DNA of 64,000 bases, taken from positions 124,001 through 188,000 of the forward strand of contig JAQWSK010000010.1 of the NCBI GenBank assembly GCA_029243245.1. The letters run 5' to 3'. Below, piece after piece: positions 44,692 to 52,212 of this stretch. Source of the DNA: Flavobacteriaceae bacterium (GTDB lineage Bacteria; Bacteroidota; Bacteroidia; Flavobacteriales; Flavobacteriaceae). The position numbers were made by a program, and so were the translations under genes. The notes beneath the pieces were generated by a model. That model saw only the letters and a list, made by a program, of their open reading frames with translations, searched no databases and was not told the origin of the DNA. Each line of letters begins with the position of its first letter. Within the stretch, counting starts at the first letter, position 1.

Positions 44692-46194
44692 ATGAAAAAA
44701 CTAATCCTTATTCTATTCTTAATTCCATTTTTTTGCGTCTGCCAATTACAAAGTGATTTAGATAAAATAACAAAGAAATATACTTATCAAAGCTTCAGCT
44801 TATTAAGAGATATTTTAAGTATCCCCAACGATGCTTTTTATCCTGAATGGATAGAAAAAAATATCTCATGGTCTGAAAGTGCTTTTTCGAAAAGAGGTTT
44901 TAAAACAACTCGAATAGAAACAAAGGGAGCTCCGCTTTTATTAGCTAGTCAGAACTTTAATAAAAGTAAACAAACAGTTTTGATTTATCTTCAAATGGAT
45001 GGTCAACCAGTAGATCCTAGTAGATGGGATCAAAAAGACCCATATATTCCGGTTTTGAAAAAACAAGATATTAATGGAAAATGGAAGGCAGTTTCATGGA
45101 ATAAAATATATGAATATAAGGATGATTGGAGAGTTTTTGCTAGATCTGCAAGCGATTCTAAAGGTCCAGTTGCAATGTTTTTAACGGCAATGGATGCGCT
45201 GAAAGATATAGGAAAAATACCTAATTATAATATTAAGGTTATTTTAGATTTTGAAGAAGAAATGGGGTCTCCAAACCTACCAGAAGCAGTTAATGATAAT
45301 ACATATATTTTAAAAGCAGATCAATTGGTGATTTTTGATGGTCCAATGCATCGTTTAAACAAACCGACACTTGAATTTGGAGCAAGGGGAATTGCAACCA
45401 TGCAAATAACTACTTACGGTCCTATCGTTCCTCAACATAGCGGTCACTTTGGAAATTATATTCCAAATCCTGCATTTAAACTTTCTAGAATTTTAGCTTC
45501 ATTGAAAAGTGAAGATGGAAAGGTTAAAATTCCTGGTTTTTATAATGGTATAGTTTTAAGTGATGAAATCAAATCTATATTAGATGCTACACCCCATAAT
45601 GAGAATGAATTAAAAGATATTCTTCAGTTTTCAACAACAGATAAAGTTGCAAATAGTTATCAAGAATCAATACAGTATCCTTCATTAAACATAAGAGGTA
45701 TGCAATCTGGATGGATTAATGAGAAAGTAAGAACTATAATTCCTGCTTGGGCGAGAGCAGAAATAGATATTCGTCTAGTTAAGGAATCTTCACCTGAATA
45801 CTTAATTAAATTAATTAAATCCCATATTATAAATCTAGGTTTTTTCATTTTAGATAGAGAACCAACTAAAGAAGAGCGAATCAAACACCCTAATATCGCA
45901 ACTATAAAAACCGAAATTTCATATCAATCTTTCAGAACTGATATGAAATCAAAAATTGGTAATTGGCTTCAAAAAGCTCTTATTAGAGCCTTCAATCAAG
46001 AACCAATAAGAATCAGAATGAGTGGAGGGTCTATACCTATTTCTCCTTTTGTAAATTCATTAGGGGTTCCTGCTGTTTGTGTTCCTACAGTCAATATAGA
46101 TAATAATCAGCATAGTCCAAATGAAAATTTAAGACTGGGGAATTACAGAGATGGTATTAAAACAATTTTATCTATTCTAACTGAACCTTTATAA
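44692..46194 (+). CDS. Exported M20 family peptidase with altered metal site (paralogue 1)
   Basis: A 500-residue M20/M25/M40 protein with a signal peptide (to about FCVC/Q18), a di-zinc catalytic domain and a dimerisation lid. Ligands Asp155 (SASDSKGP), Glu188-190 (DFEEEMGS), Asp216 (IFDGP) and the His of NNQHSPNEN are present. The first ligand motif, normally HxD, reads LQMDGQPVD: Gln101 stands where His is expected, while Asp103 is kept. The paralogue at 62401 has His there. Activity may be lost or the metal changed. It is probably a periplasmic dipeptidase or relative. Confidence 0.9.
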   Translation: MKKLILILFLIPFFCVCQLQSDLDKITKKYTYQSFSLLRDILSIPNDAFYPEWIEKNISWSESAFSKRGFKTTRIETKGAPLLLASQNFNKSKQTVLIYLQMDGQPVDPSRWDQKDPYIPVLKKQDINGKWKAVSWNKIYEYKDDWRVFARSASDSKGPVAMFLTAMDALKDIGKIPNYNIKVILDFEEEMGSPNLPEAVNDNTYILKADQLVIFDGPMHRLNKPTLEFGARGIATMQITTYGPIVPQHSGHFGNYIPNPAFKLSRILASLKSEDGKVKIPGFYNGIVLSDEIKSILDATPHNENELKDILQFSTTDKVANSYQESIQYPSLNIRGMQSGWINEKVRTIIPAWARAEIDIRLVKESSPEYLIKLIKSHIINLGFFILDREPTKEERIKHPNIATIKTEISYQSFRTDMKSKIGNWLQKALIRAFNQEPIRIRMSGGSIPISPFVNSLGVPAVCVPTVNIDNNQHSPNENLRLGNYRDGIKTILSILTEPL

Positions 46195-46212
46195 ATAGAA
46201 TCCATGTGATTT

Positions 46213-46233
46213 AAAAAAAGACCGGGTCTCTTT
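46213..46233 (-). terminator. Probable intrinsic terminator of the D-aminoacylase operon
   Basis: Read on the minus strand, AAAGAGAC and GTCTTTTT pair (eight pairs, one G-T) around a three-base loop, followed by more T. It lies about 60 bases past the SDR stop, between two convergent genes. The stem is mostly A-T, so strength is uncertain. Confidence 0.4.
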
Positions 46234-46292
46234 GAATGAAATATTTCTAAATCTAATTTAGAATTGCAAAATATTTTAATTCTAATTAAAAA

Positions 46293-47078
46293 TCATACAG
46301 ATTTTAGTAGGCCTCCATCAATTGGAATAGCAGTTCCATTAATATAGGCCGCATTATTTGAAGCTAAAAAGGCTACTAAATATCCATACTCTTCTGGTTT
46401 TCCTAGACGATTTGCTGGCACCATTTTTTTCATTTCTGAAAGAACTTTAGATTCAGAAATATTTAAACTTTTTGCTTTGGCAGCATTTAATTGTTCTATT
46501 CTTTCTGTATCAAAATATCCCGTCAAAATACTATTAATTGTTATTCCATCAGCGGCAATGTCTTCAGAAAGACTTTTGCTCCATGCTACAACTGCCGCAC
46601 GAATACTATTAGACAATACTAAATAGTTTAGAGGTTCACGAACAGAAACAGAGGCAATATTTATTATTCTTCCCCAGCCTTGTGTTTTCATGTTTAGCAT
46701 CGCTAAAGAGGTCGTATAAACTACATTTTTAAATAAAAGGTCAAATGCGTTTTGATAATCTTCAATTGATTTAGATAGAGAATTTCCACTTGGAGGACCT
46801 TGAGTATTATTAACTAGTATGTCAATTTTATTTTCAATGAAAAAATTATCAATTTTAGTTTTAAAACTGTTAAAGTCTGTGAAGTCTACTTCAAGAAAAC
46901 GGTGACTTTGTCCGTTGCCAGAGGGCAGTTTTTCTATAATTTCTTTCATTTTATATTTATCTCTTGCCATAAGACAAATAGAAGCACCTGACTGGGCTAA
47001 TTGTTTTGCCACTGCAAGGCCAATTCCTTTGGAACTACCTCCTACAAGAGCATGTTTTCCTATTAATGATATATTCAT
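46293..47078 (-). CDS. SDR family oxidoreductase lacking the YxxxK motif
   Basis: A 261-residue Rossmann-fold protein with the cofactor loop GGSSKGIG (13-20) and NNTQGPPSG in place of the usual NNAG. At the catalytic helix, where classical members have YxxxK, it reads SNSIR (Ser156 to Arg160), aligned by the conserved GRIINIASVS and WSKSL on either side. This agrees with a known subgroup of FabG-like SDRs without the canonical tetrad. It starts two bases after the cupin gene. The reaction is unknown; it may not be a reductase. Confidence 0.88.
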   Translation of the reverse strand: MNISLIGKHALVGGSSKGIGLAVAKQLAQSGASICLMARDKYKMKEIIEKLPSGNGQSHRFLEVDFTDFNSFKTKIDNFFIENKIDILVNNTQGPPSGNSLSKSIEDYQNAFDLLFKNVVYTTSLAMLNMKTQGWGRIINIASVSVREPLNYLVLSNSIRAAVVAWSKSLSEDIAADGITINSILTGYFDTERIEQLNAAKAKSLNISESKVLSEMKKMVPANRLGKPEEYGYLVAFLASNNAAYINGTAIPIDGGLLKSV

Positions 47079-47080
47079 TT

Positions 47081-47392
47081 TTACCTATATTCTTCTCTTA
47101 CTGGACTAAACACGTCCATTAGTTTACAGTCGGTTAATGCTAATCCTGAGTGAAAGAGATTAGAAGAAATAATAACTACTGATCCTGGCCCATAAATAGA
47201 AGTTTTTCCACTTAGCGTAAATTCAAATTTTCCTTCAACAATATGCATGATTTGTTCATGAAAATGATTGTGTTCTGGAACTATAGTCCCTTTCTTTACA
47301 TCCCAAAATGCCAAACTAATAGTATCTCCATGAACTATTTTTCCATATAGCCCAGGAATAAATTCTTTAGAATCTATTTCGTTTAATTTCAT
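47081..47392 (-). CDS. Cupin domain protein
   Basis: A 103-residue single-domain cupin. The metal-site motif 1 is HNHFHEQIMHIVEGKFEFTL (His-x-His, Glu, Gly) and motif 2 PGSVVIISSNLFHSG supplies the last His. It is cytoplasmic and may act as an isomerase or dioxygenase-like enzyme, or as a binding protein. It lies between the D-aminoacylase (7-base gap) and SDR genes (2-base gap), so all three are probably made together. Confidence 0.88.
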   Translation of the reverse strand: MKLNEIDSKEFIPGLYGKIVHGDTISLAFWDVKKGTIVPEHNHFHEQIMHIVEGKFEFTLSGKTSIYGPGSVVIISSNLFHSGLALTDCKLMDVFSPVREEYR

Positions 47393-47399
47393 CTTAAAC

Positions 47400-48983
47400 T
47401 TATTTATTATTAAATCTTAGAACCTTTCCTGCTTTTATATTCATAAATTTCTTGTCGTCTATCGCTAATTTACCATTAACCATTACATAATGAATTCCAA
47501 CTGAATATTGATGAGGTTTATCAAAAGTTGCTTTATCAATAATAGTTTCTGGATTAAAAATTGTGATATCTGCTGTCATGCCCTCTTTTATTAATCCTCT
47601 ATCATTTAAGCCAATAGTTTTAGCAGGCAAGAGGGTCATCTTATATATAGCTTCTGATAAAGATAGAGTATTTTTTTTCCTAACATAATGCCCAAGAACT
47701 CTAGGGAAAGTTCCATACCATCTTGGGTGAGGATGCCCATCTCCAGGTTTAACAAGTCTTCCATCAGATGCAATCATTGTTTGAGGATGTTTCATTATGT
47801 TTTCAACATCTTTCTCATCCATAGCAAAAAAAACACATGAAGCACCTCCTTTTAATTGTGCTTCTATAACTAGGTCAGCTCCATTTTCAACCGTAGGGTT
47901 TAAACCTTTAATTTCAGCCCAATATTTTAAAGTTTTTCCTTCAAGTTCTGGCATCCAATTAACTTTTGCAAATTGTACCCTATCCAAATCATTTCCACCT
48001 CTATCATTTAAAATATTGAAAATTATTCCCTTTTTAATACTATCTCTTAGTGATGGGTTTCCTACTCGTTTAGCAAATTGTTTATTTCCCCCTGCTCTTG
48101 CCCAGCCAGGTATTAAAACGGATATTCCCGTATAGCTTGCCTCGTAAGGATATTGATCCATTAATATGTCTAAACCTGCAACTCTAGCCGAATCGACTAA
48201 AGCAAGAGTTTGAGAGCTTTTCCCCCACATAGGTTTACCAATAACTTTATGATGTGTTAAAACAACTGGAATTTCTGCATACCTAGAAATATCAATTGCT
48301 TCTTTTACAGATGTTATCACTCCCAAACCCTCATCCCTAAGATGAGAAGTATATATTCCTCCTTTTATTGACGCTTCTTTAGATAAAGTAATAACCTCTT
48401 GAATTTCTGAAAAATTTCCAGGTAAATATTTTAACCCCGTTGAAATCCCAAATGCGCCTTCATCCATCGCCATTGAAATTTGTGATTTCATCATAACCAA
48501 TTCCTCTATTGTTGGCTCTCTGTTATCTAATGACATTACATTTTTTCTAACTGTATTATGTCCAATCAAATAACCAACATTCATTCCTACTCCAATTTGA
48601 TCTAATGTGTCTAAAAATTTTCCGAATGGCCAAGGGCTTGATCCATCAGGCCCTCCAAGACTTGTTGTAACTCCTTGTCTAAGGTGACTTTCGCAATTTG
48701 ACAATTTTAAAATAGGATCAAGGTGTGCATGAACATCAATAAAACCAGGTGATACTGCTAACCCTTTCGCGTCAATTATTAGTCTAGCATTAGAATTGTT
48801 TAAATTTCCTATTTTAATAATTTTAGAATTAATTATACCAATATCTGTTATCAAAGCCTTAGATCCAGAACCGTCATATACTTCTCCTTGAGAAATAATA
48901 ATATCATAGTTAGGATTTGAGTCGCAACTAAAAATAAATAAACTAAGGACGAATAAACTAAATGGTTTTATTGGTTTTATCAT
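47400..48983 (-). CDS. D-aminoacylase-family amidohydrolase, lipoprotein
   Basis: A 527-residue amidohydrolase with a lipobox (IFSC, Cys20), so membrane-anchored outside the cytoplasm. Metal ligands: DVHAHLDP (His85, His87), YTSHLRDEG, VVLTHHKVIG and ASDGRL. The family is N-acyl-D-amino-acid deacylase and dihydroorotase-like. The Cys that bridges zinc in typical D-aminoacylases is absent (segment TTSLGGPDGSSPWP), so substrate and mechanism may differ. It is first of the operon with cupin and SDR genes. No clear promoter is visible upstream. Confidence 0.88.
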   Translation of the reverse strand: MIKPIKPFSLFVLSLFIFSCDSNPNYDIIISQGEVYDGSGSKALITDIGIINSKIIKIGNLNNSNARLIIDAKGLAVSPGFIDVHAHLDPILKLSNCESHLRQGVTTSLGGPDGSSPWPFGKFLDTLDQIGVGMNVGYLIGHNTVRKNVMSLDNREPTIEELVMMKSQISMAMDEGAFGISTGLKYLPGNFSEIQEVITLSKEASIKGGIYTSHLRDEGLGVITSVKEAIDISRYAEIPVVLTHHKVIGKPMWGKSSQTLALVDSARVAGLDILMDQYPYEASYTGISVLIPGWARAGGNKQFAKRVGNPSLRDSIKKGIIFNILNDRGGNDLDRVQFAKVNWMPELEGKTLKYWAEIKGLNPTVENGADLVIEAQLKGGASCVFFAMDEKDVENIMKHPQTMIASDGRLVKPGDGHPHPRWYGTFPRVLGHYVRKKNTLSLSEAIYKMTLLPAKTIGLNDRGLIKEGMTADITIFNPETIIDKATFDKPHQYSVGIHYVMVNGKLAIDDKKFMNIKAGKVLRFNNK

Positions 48984-49154
48984 ATTTAAAAATACAAAAC
49001 TTATTGAATTCTACTAAGTCAAATTTTGTAACTACAGAATAGTTGTCATAATTATTAATTATTGTATGTTATTCATGAATTTTTCTATTTTATGACATTT
49101 TTTGATCATATTATTAAGCTATAAATTTATCTAACATTGCAACAAAATAGAGTC

Positions 49155-49162
49155 TATATTTG
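49155..49162 (+). promoter_or_regulatory. Promoter -7 element (TATATTTG) for the azurin gene
   Basis: TATATTTG matches TAnnTTTG and lies 24 bases before the ATG at 49186. A TTG is present 15 bases upstream, a little close for a -33 box. Confidence 0.45.
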
Positions 49163-49185
49163 TAATAATATTTTAACTAAACAGA

Positions 49186-49659
49186 ATGAAAAAAATATAT
49201 TATTTAATCTTAATCATACTAATTGGCTGCGTTAACAACACTAATACTAAAGTTGAACTTAATTCAGAAGATGAACCTGAAATTTCTAAAGAAATATCTA
49301 TCGAACTATCCACTAGTGATAATATGCTTTTTGATAAAAAAATTATCTATGTAAATTCTAGACAAAAAATTACACTAACTCTTAATCACATAGGTGAATT
49401 TGATAAAAAAATAATGGGTCACAATTTTGTTTTACTTAAAAAAGAAGTAGATATAACTGATTTTGCCATGAGAGCAATGAAAGCTCGTAAGAATGAATAT
49501 ATTCCAAAAGGAGATGACATAATTGCTTATACAAAACTCATTGGGGGAGGTGAAAGTGATACCATAATTTTTGATGCCCCAGAAAAAGGATCCTACACAT
49601 ATATATGTTCTTTTCCTGGTCATTATGGCATAATGAGAGGTATTTTAATCGTTAAATAA
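49186..49659 (+). CDS. azu: Azurin, lipoprotein form
   Basis: A 157-residue type I blue copper protein with a lipobox (IGC, Cys15), so anchored in the periplasm or outer membrane. The copper ligands are His79 (IMGHNFVLL), Cys141, His146 and probably Met150 (CSFPGHYGIM). Azurins shuttle electrons, for example to oxidases or reductases. It may be co-transcribed with the CvfB-like gene 38 bases downstream. Confidence 0.93.
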   Translation: MKKIYYLILIILIGCVNNTNTKVELNSEDEPEISKEISIELSTSDNMLFDKKIIYVNSRQKITLTLNHIGEFDKKIMGHNFVLLKKEVDITDFAMRAMKARKNEYIPKGDDIIAYTKLIGGGESDTIIFDAPEKGSYTYICSFPGHYGIMRGILIVK

Positions 49660-49697
49660 TAGCTTTTATAATGATTTTTATTAATTAAATTCTATTT

Positions 49698-50117
49698 ATG
49701 AATTTTAAAGTTGGTGATCAGGTTCAACTAATTATTGGAAGGCAAACTAATCTTGGATTTATTGTTGAGATTAATAATTCTGAAGAAGGGTTGTTATATA
49801 ATAGTGAGATTTATGTGCCTATAGAAACTGGAATGGAAACTATTGGATATATTAAGAAGATCCGTGAAGATGGAAAGCTTGATGTTTCTTTAAATAAACA
49901 GGGATTTCTTAATGTAATTGAAAGAAACTGTTTTATAATTTTAAATAAATTAAAACAAAAAAACACTGTTTTTTTAAATGATAAAAGTAGTCCTGAAGAT
50001 GTAATTGCCCAACTTAATATGAGTAAAAAAGCTTTTAAAAAAGCCATCGGGGTTTTATACAAGCAAAAAAAAATTATTATAGATTCTGATTGTATTACTT
50101 TAAAGAAAAACAATTAA
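49698..50117 (+). CDS. CvfB C-terminal half: S1-like plus winged-helix protein
   Basis: A 139-residue protein matching only the second half of CvfB (YitL): an S1/OB domain (about 3-68, with EEGLLYNSEIY and GYIKKIREDGKLDVSL) and a winged-helix domain (about 85-135, with SSPEDVIAQLNMSKKAFKKAIGVLYK). Full-length CvfB is about 280 residues with further S1 domains before this part. The gene has a good ATG and no remnant of the missing half upstream, where azurin lies. CvfB binds RNA and affects virulence and stress genes in firmicutes; the role here is unknown. Confidence 0.82.
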   Translation: MNFKVGDQVQLIIGRQTNLGFIVEINNSEEGLLYNSEIYVPIETGMETIGYIKKIREDGKLDVSLNKQGFLNVIERNCFIILNKLKQKNTVFLNDKSSPEDVIAQLNMSKKAFKKAIGVLYKQKKIIIDSDCITLKKNN

Positions 50118-50133
50118 TTATAATTTTTCAATA

Positions 50134-50583
50134 ATGGAGTCATTTGCAGAATGGGGGTATATAGGGCTTTTTTTTGCTAGCTTCCTTGCGGCTACATTTA
50201 TTCCTCTTAGCTCTGAAATTGTTTTAAGTATTCTGATTGCTAATAATTATGATTTAACAATTAGTTTATTTGTTGCTTCATTCGGTAACTGGATAGGAGG
50301 TATAAGCAGTTATGGTTTAGGAAGATTAGGGAAATGGAATATAATTGAAAAATATTTTAGATTAAAAAAAGAAAAAATCCATAAATGGAAAGGCTATATA
50401 GATAATTGGGGAAGCTCTTTAGCTTTCTTTTGTTGGTTACCGATTATTGGAGATCCAATTGCTATTGGTTTAGGCTTCTTTCGAACGAATTTCTTTCTTG
50501 TTAGTGTTTGGATGTTTATTGGTAAAATAGTTAGATACTTGGTTTGGGCTTTTCTAACCTTCTGGGGTATTTCGTTGTTTTGA
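50134..50583 (+). CDS. YqaA family (DedA-like) membrane protein
   Basis: A 149-residue inner-membrane protein with four or five helices. LAATFIPLSSEIVLSILI at the start, FGNWIGGISSYGLGRLGKW and WLPIIGDPIAIGLGFFR are the YqaA/SNARE-associated (VTT) signatures. DedA relatives act in lipid-carrier or phospholipid flipping and membrane homeostasis; the exact substrate is not known. It starts 16 bases after the CvfB-like gene. Confidence 0.88.
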   Translation: MESFAEWGYIGLFFASFLAATFIPLSSEIVLSILIANNYDLTISLFVASFGNWIGGISSYGLGRLGKWNIIEKYFRLKKEKIHKWKGYIDNWGSSLAFFCWLPIIGDPIAIGLGFFRTNFFLVSVWMFIGKIVRYLVWAFLTFWGISLF

Positions 50584-50609
50584 GAATATCTTTTGTAAAT
50601 TATTAATTA

Positions 50610-51425
50610 ATGAAAAAAGTCTTTTTTCCACTTATAGTTTTTATGATCTTCTCATGTGGAACTAAAACTGAGTCAGTAAATAATATTCTACCTGGAAATG
50701 ATCCTAATTTCAAAATTATAAGTCATAATGATATAGGTTTTGAATCTACAAATAGAAAGGTGGATGTTTTTGGGATAAACATATATGCTTATCCTGAAGT
50801 AGAAGATCTAAAATTATTACATGCTGCAAATATTATGGCTCAATATTTAGATAATGATGAAGATGGAAATATTGACAATCCTTTTTTAATTTCAACTTTA
50901 AAATCCAATAAAGCATGTTTATTTATGTGGAAGTATGAGTATCAAATTAATATAAATGCTCAAGACTTAGGTGCAGATGAAACTGTTCCATCTTGGCATA
51001 GAAATGATCAAAATGGTAAATTTGATGCTTCATTAGAAGAAATATGGCATGTTATTACTCATTCTGGTTATGCAAAAGCGTATCCAGGTTTTTTTGGGGA
51101 AAATGAACAAAGTTCAATAGCAAAAGCTATGGATGTCGCTAGAGGTGGTAAATTTAAATCTGTTCCTGATCAATATCCTCCAAATGCATGGTATACATAT
51201 AGTGATGAAAGTTGTGAGTATGAGTGCATGGTGACTGAGTATATTTATTGGGGCATGACTTCTATTTTAGGAGCACAAAAAAATAGATCAAGTGAGATTT
51301 CTCAAGAATGGGACTTGCACACTAAAAATTTAGTTAAAGATAAAGACAAATTAATATACTCATTACTTACAGATCCTAAATATAAATTTCCAAAAGTGAT
51401 TCCTGATGGAAGTTACCTCAGATAA
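50610..51425 (+). CDS. Lipoprotein with HVITH zincin-like motif, family unknown
   Basis: A 271-residue lipoprotein (lipobox IFSC, Cys16). It has an acidic calcium-type loop DNDEDGNIDN (81-90) and a segment EEIWHVITHSGYAKAYPG in which His147 and His151 are spaced as in the zincin motif HExxH, but Val148 replaces Glu. Glu143, Glu144 and the downstream Glu210 (ECMVTEYIYWG) could complete a metal site. I do not recognise a named family. It is 26 bases after the YqaA gene. It could be a pseudo-peptidase or another metal-binding exported protein. Confidence 0.72.
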   Translation: MKKVFFPLIVFMIFSCGTKTESVNNILPGNDPNFKIISHNDIGFESTNRKVDVFGINIYAYPEVEDLKLLHAANIMAQYLDNDEDGNIDNPFLISTLKSNKACLFMWKYEYQININAQDLGADETVPSWHRNDQNGKFDASLEEIWHVITHSGYAKAYPGFFGENEQSSIAKAMDVARGGKFKSVPDQYPPNAWYTYSDESCEYECMVTEYIYWGMTSILGAQKNRSSEISQEWDLHTKNLVKDKDKLIYSLLTDPKYKFPKVIPDGSYLR

Positions 51426-51513
51426 GTTCAATTGAATAATCTTGAACATTTTTTTATTTTGAACACAGCTAAAAATAGTTGTGGTATCCACTTCAAAGAA
51501 ATTTCCTATTATG

Positions 51514-51530
51514 ATGTGAATTAATCACAT
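51514..51530. promoter_or_regulatory. ATGTGA-N5-TCACAT palindrome
   Basis: Perfect six-base arms around ATTAA, about 60 bases upstream of the promoter of the lipoprotein-PadR operon. The ends ATGT and ACAT recall PadR-type operators. A CRP-type site would need N6 between TGTGA and TCACA. Upstream, at 51464-51483, a weak hairpin without a T tract is also present. Confidence 0.35.
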
Positions 51531-51572
51531 ATATGATTTTTAAAAATAAACAGTGTTTTGTATGTAATAAAA

Positions 51573-51605
51573 AATATAGTACTATGTTTTGCACAGTACT
51601 ATATT
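51573..51605. promoter_or_regulatory. Palindromic operator overlapping the -33 box of the lipoprotein-PadR-PspC operon
   Basis: Perfect 11-base arms AATATAGTACT (51573-51583) and AGTACTATATT (51595-51605) flank an 11-base centre that contains the promoter TTTG. Each arm lies in its own smaller palindrome: ATAGTACTAT at 51576-51585 and ACAGTACTAT (one mismatch) at 51593-51602, 17 bases apart. Such a paired site over a promoter is the expected layout for a dimeric repressor. The PadR gene two genes downstream is the obvious candidate. Confidence 0.55.
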
Positions 51606-51618
51606 ATGTATATATTTG
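51588..51618 (+). promoter_or_regulatory. Consensus promoter of the lipoprotein-PadR-PspC operon
   Basis: TTTG at 51588-51591, 19 bases, then TATATTTG at 51611-51618: an exact match to TTTG-N19-TAnnTTTG, 20 bases before the ATG at 51639. The TTTG lies between the two palindromes described for 51573-51605, so bound repressor would block it. Confidence 0.7.
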
Positions 51619-51638
51619 ACTTATAAATTTTACTAAAA

Positions 51639-51851
51639 ATGAGAAAACTGTTTTTTTTACTATTATTCATTACTCTAACATCTTGTACTGATATATCCCC
51701 CAAGATTACTATTGAAAATGATATAAATCTAACTATTGATGGAGAAAATATTGATGGACTAGAAGGCGAGTGGATAATAACTGTGGATGAAGAAAAAGAC
51801 GATCAAGATAAATCAGTTATTATTATAAGAGTTACAAAGAATGAACTATAA
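51639..51851 (+). CDS. Small acidic lipoprotein
   Basis: A 70-residue lipoprotein with a signal peptide and lipobox LTSC (Cys16). The mature part is short and acidic, with Gly/Asp-rich strands and a DEEKDDQDKS loop. It has no family I recognise. It is first in an operon with PadR and PspC genes (28 bases to the PadR ATG), so it may be an envelope sensor or target in the same response, which is inference from position. Confidence 0.7.
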   Translation: MRKLFFLLLFITLTSCTDISPKITIENDINLTIDGENIDGLEGEWIITVDEEKDDQDKSVIIIRVTKNEL

Positions 51852-51882
51852 AATAATATAACTGCTTTAAAAAGGTCTGTTG

Positions 51883-52212
51883 ATGAAAATAGAAAACACT
51901 CAAGCCCAAATGAGAAAAGGTATTCTAGAACTCTGTATTTTGTCAATTATAAATACAAAAGCAAAATATTCATTTGAAATTCTTGAAGCTCTTAAAGATT
52001 CGAAAATGCTAGTTGTTGAGGGAACCTTATATCCTCTTTTAACTAGATTAAAAAATAGTGGTTTATTAGAATACCACTGGGAAGAATCTAAAAATGGGCC
52101 TCCAAGAAAATATTATACTATTACAAAAAAAGGGGGAGAGTTTTTAATTGAACTAAACAATTCTTGGGATGATCTATCAAAAACCGTTAGTAAGCTAATA
52201 CTAAATAATTAA
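51883..52212 (+). CDS. PadR family transcriptional regulator
   Basis: A 109-residue winged-helix repressor of the PadR family. RKGILELCILSIINTKAKYSFEIL and the wing segment GTLYPLLTRLKNSGLLEYHW are diagnostic, and a short C-terminal dimerisation helix follows (PadR-s2 type). The ATG at 51883 is used; a TTG just before it would add one residue. It overlaps the PspC gene by one base (TAATG). It probably represses its own operon through the palindromes at 51573-51605. Confidence 0.92.
   Translation: MKIENTQAQMRKGILELCILSIINTKAKYSFEILEALKDSKMLVVEGTLYPLLTRLKNSGLLEYHWEESKNGPPRKYYTITKKGGEFLIELNNSWDDLSKTVSKLILNN

Noticed and set aside
51464-51483. Hairpin CACAGCT/AGTTGTG after the HVITH lipoprotein gene as terminator
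   Set aside because: One G-U pair and no following T tract, so it does not meet the pattern of an intrinsic terminator.
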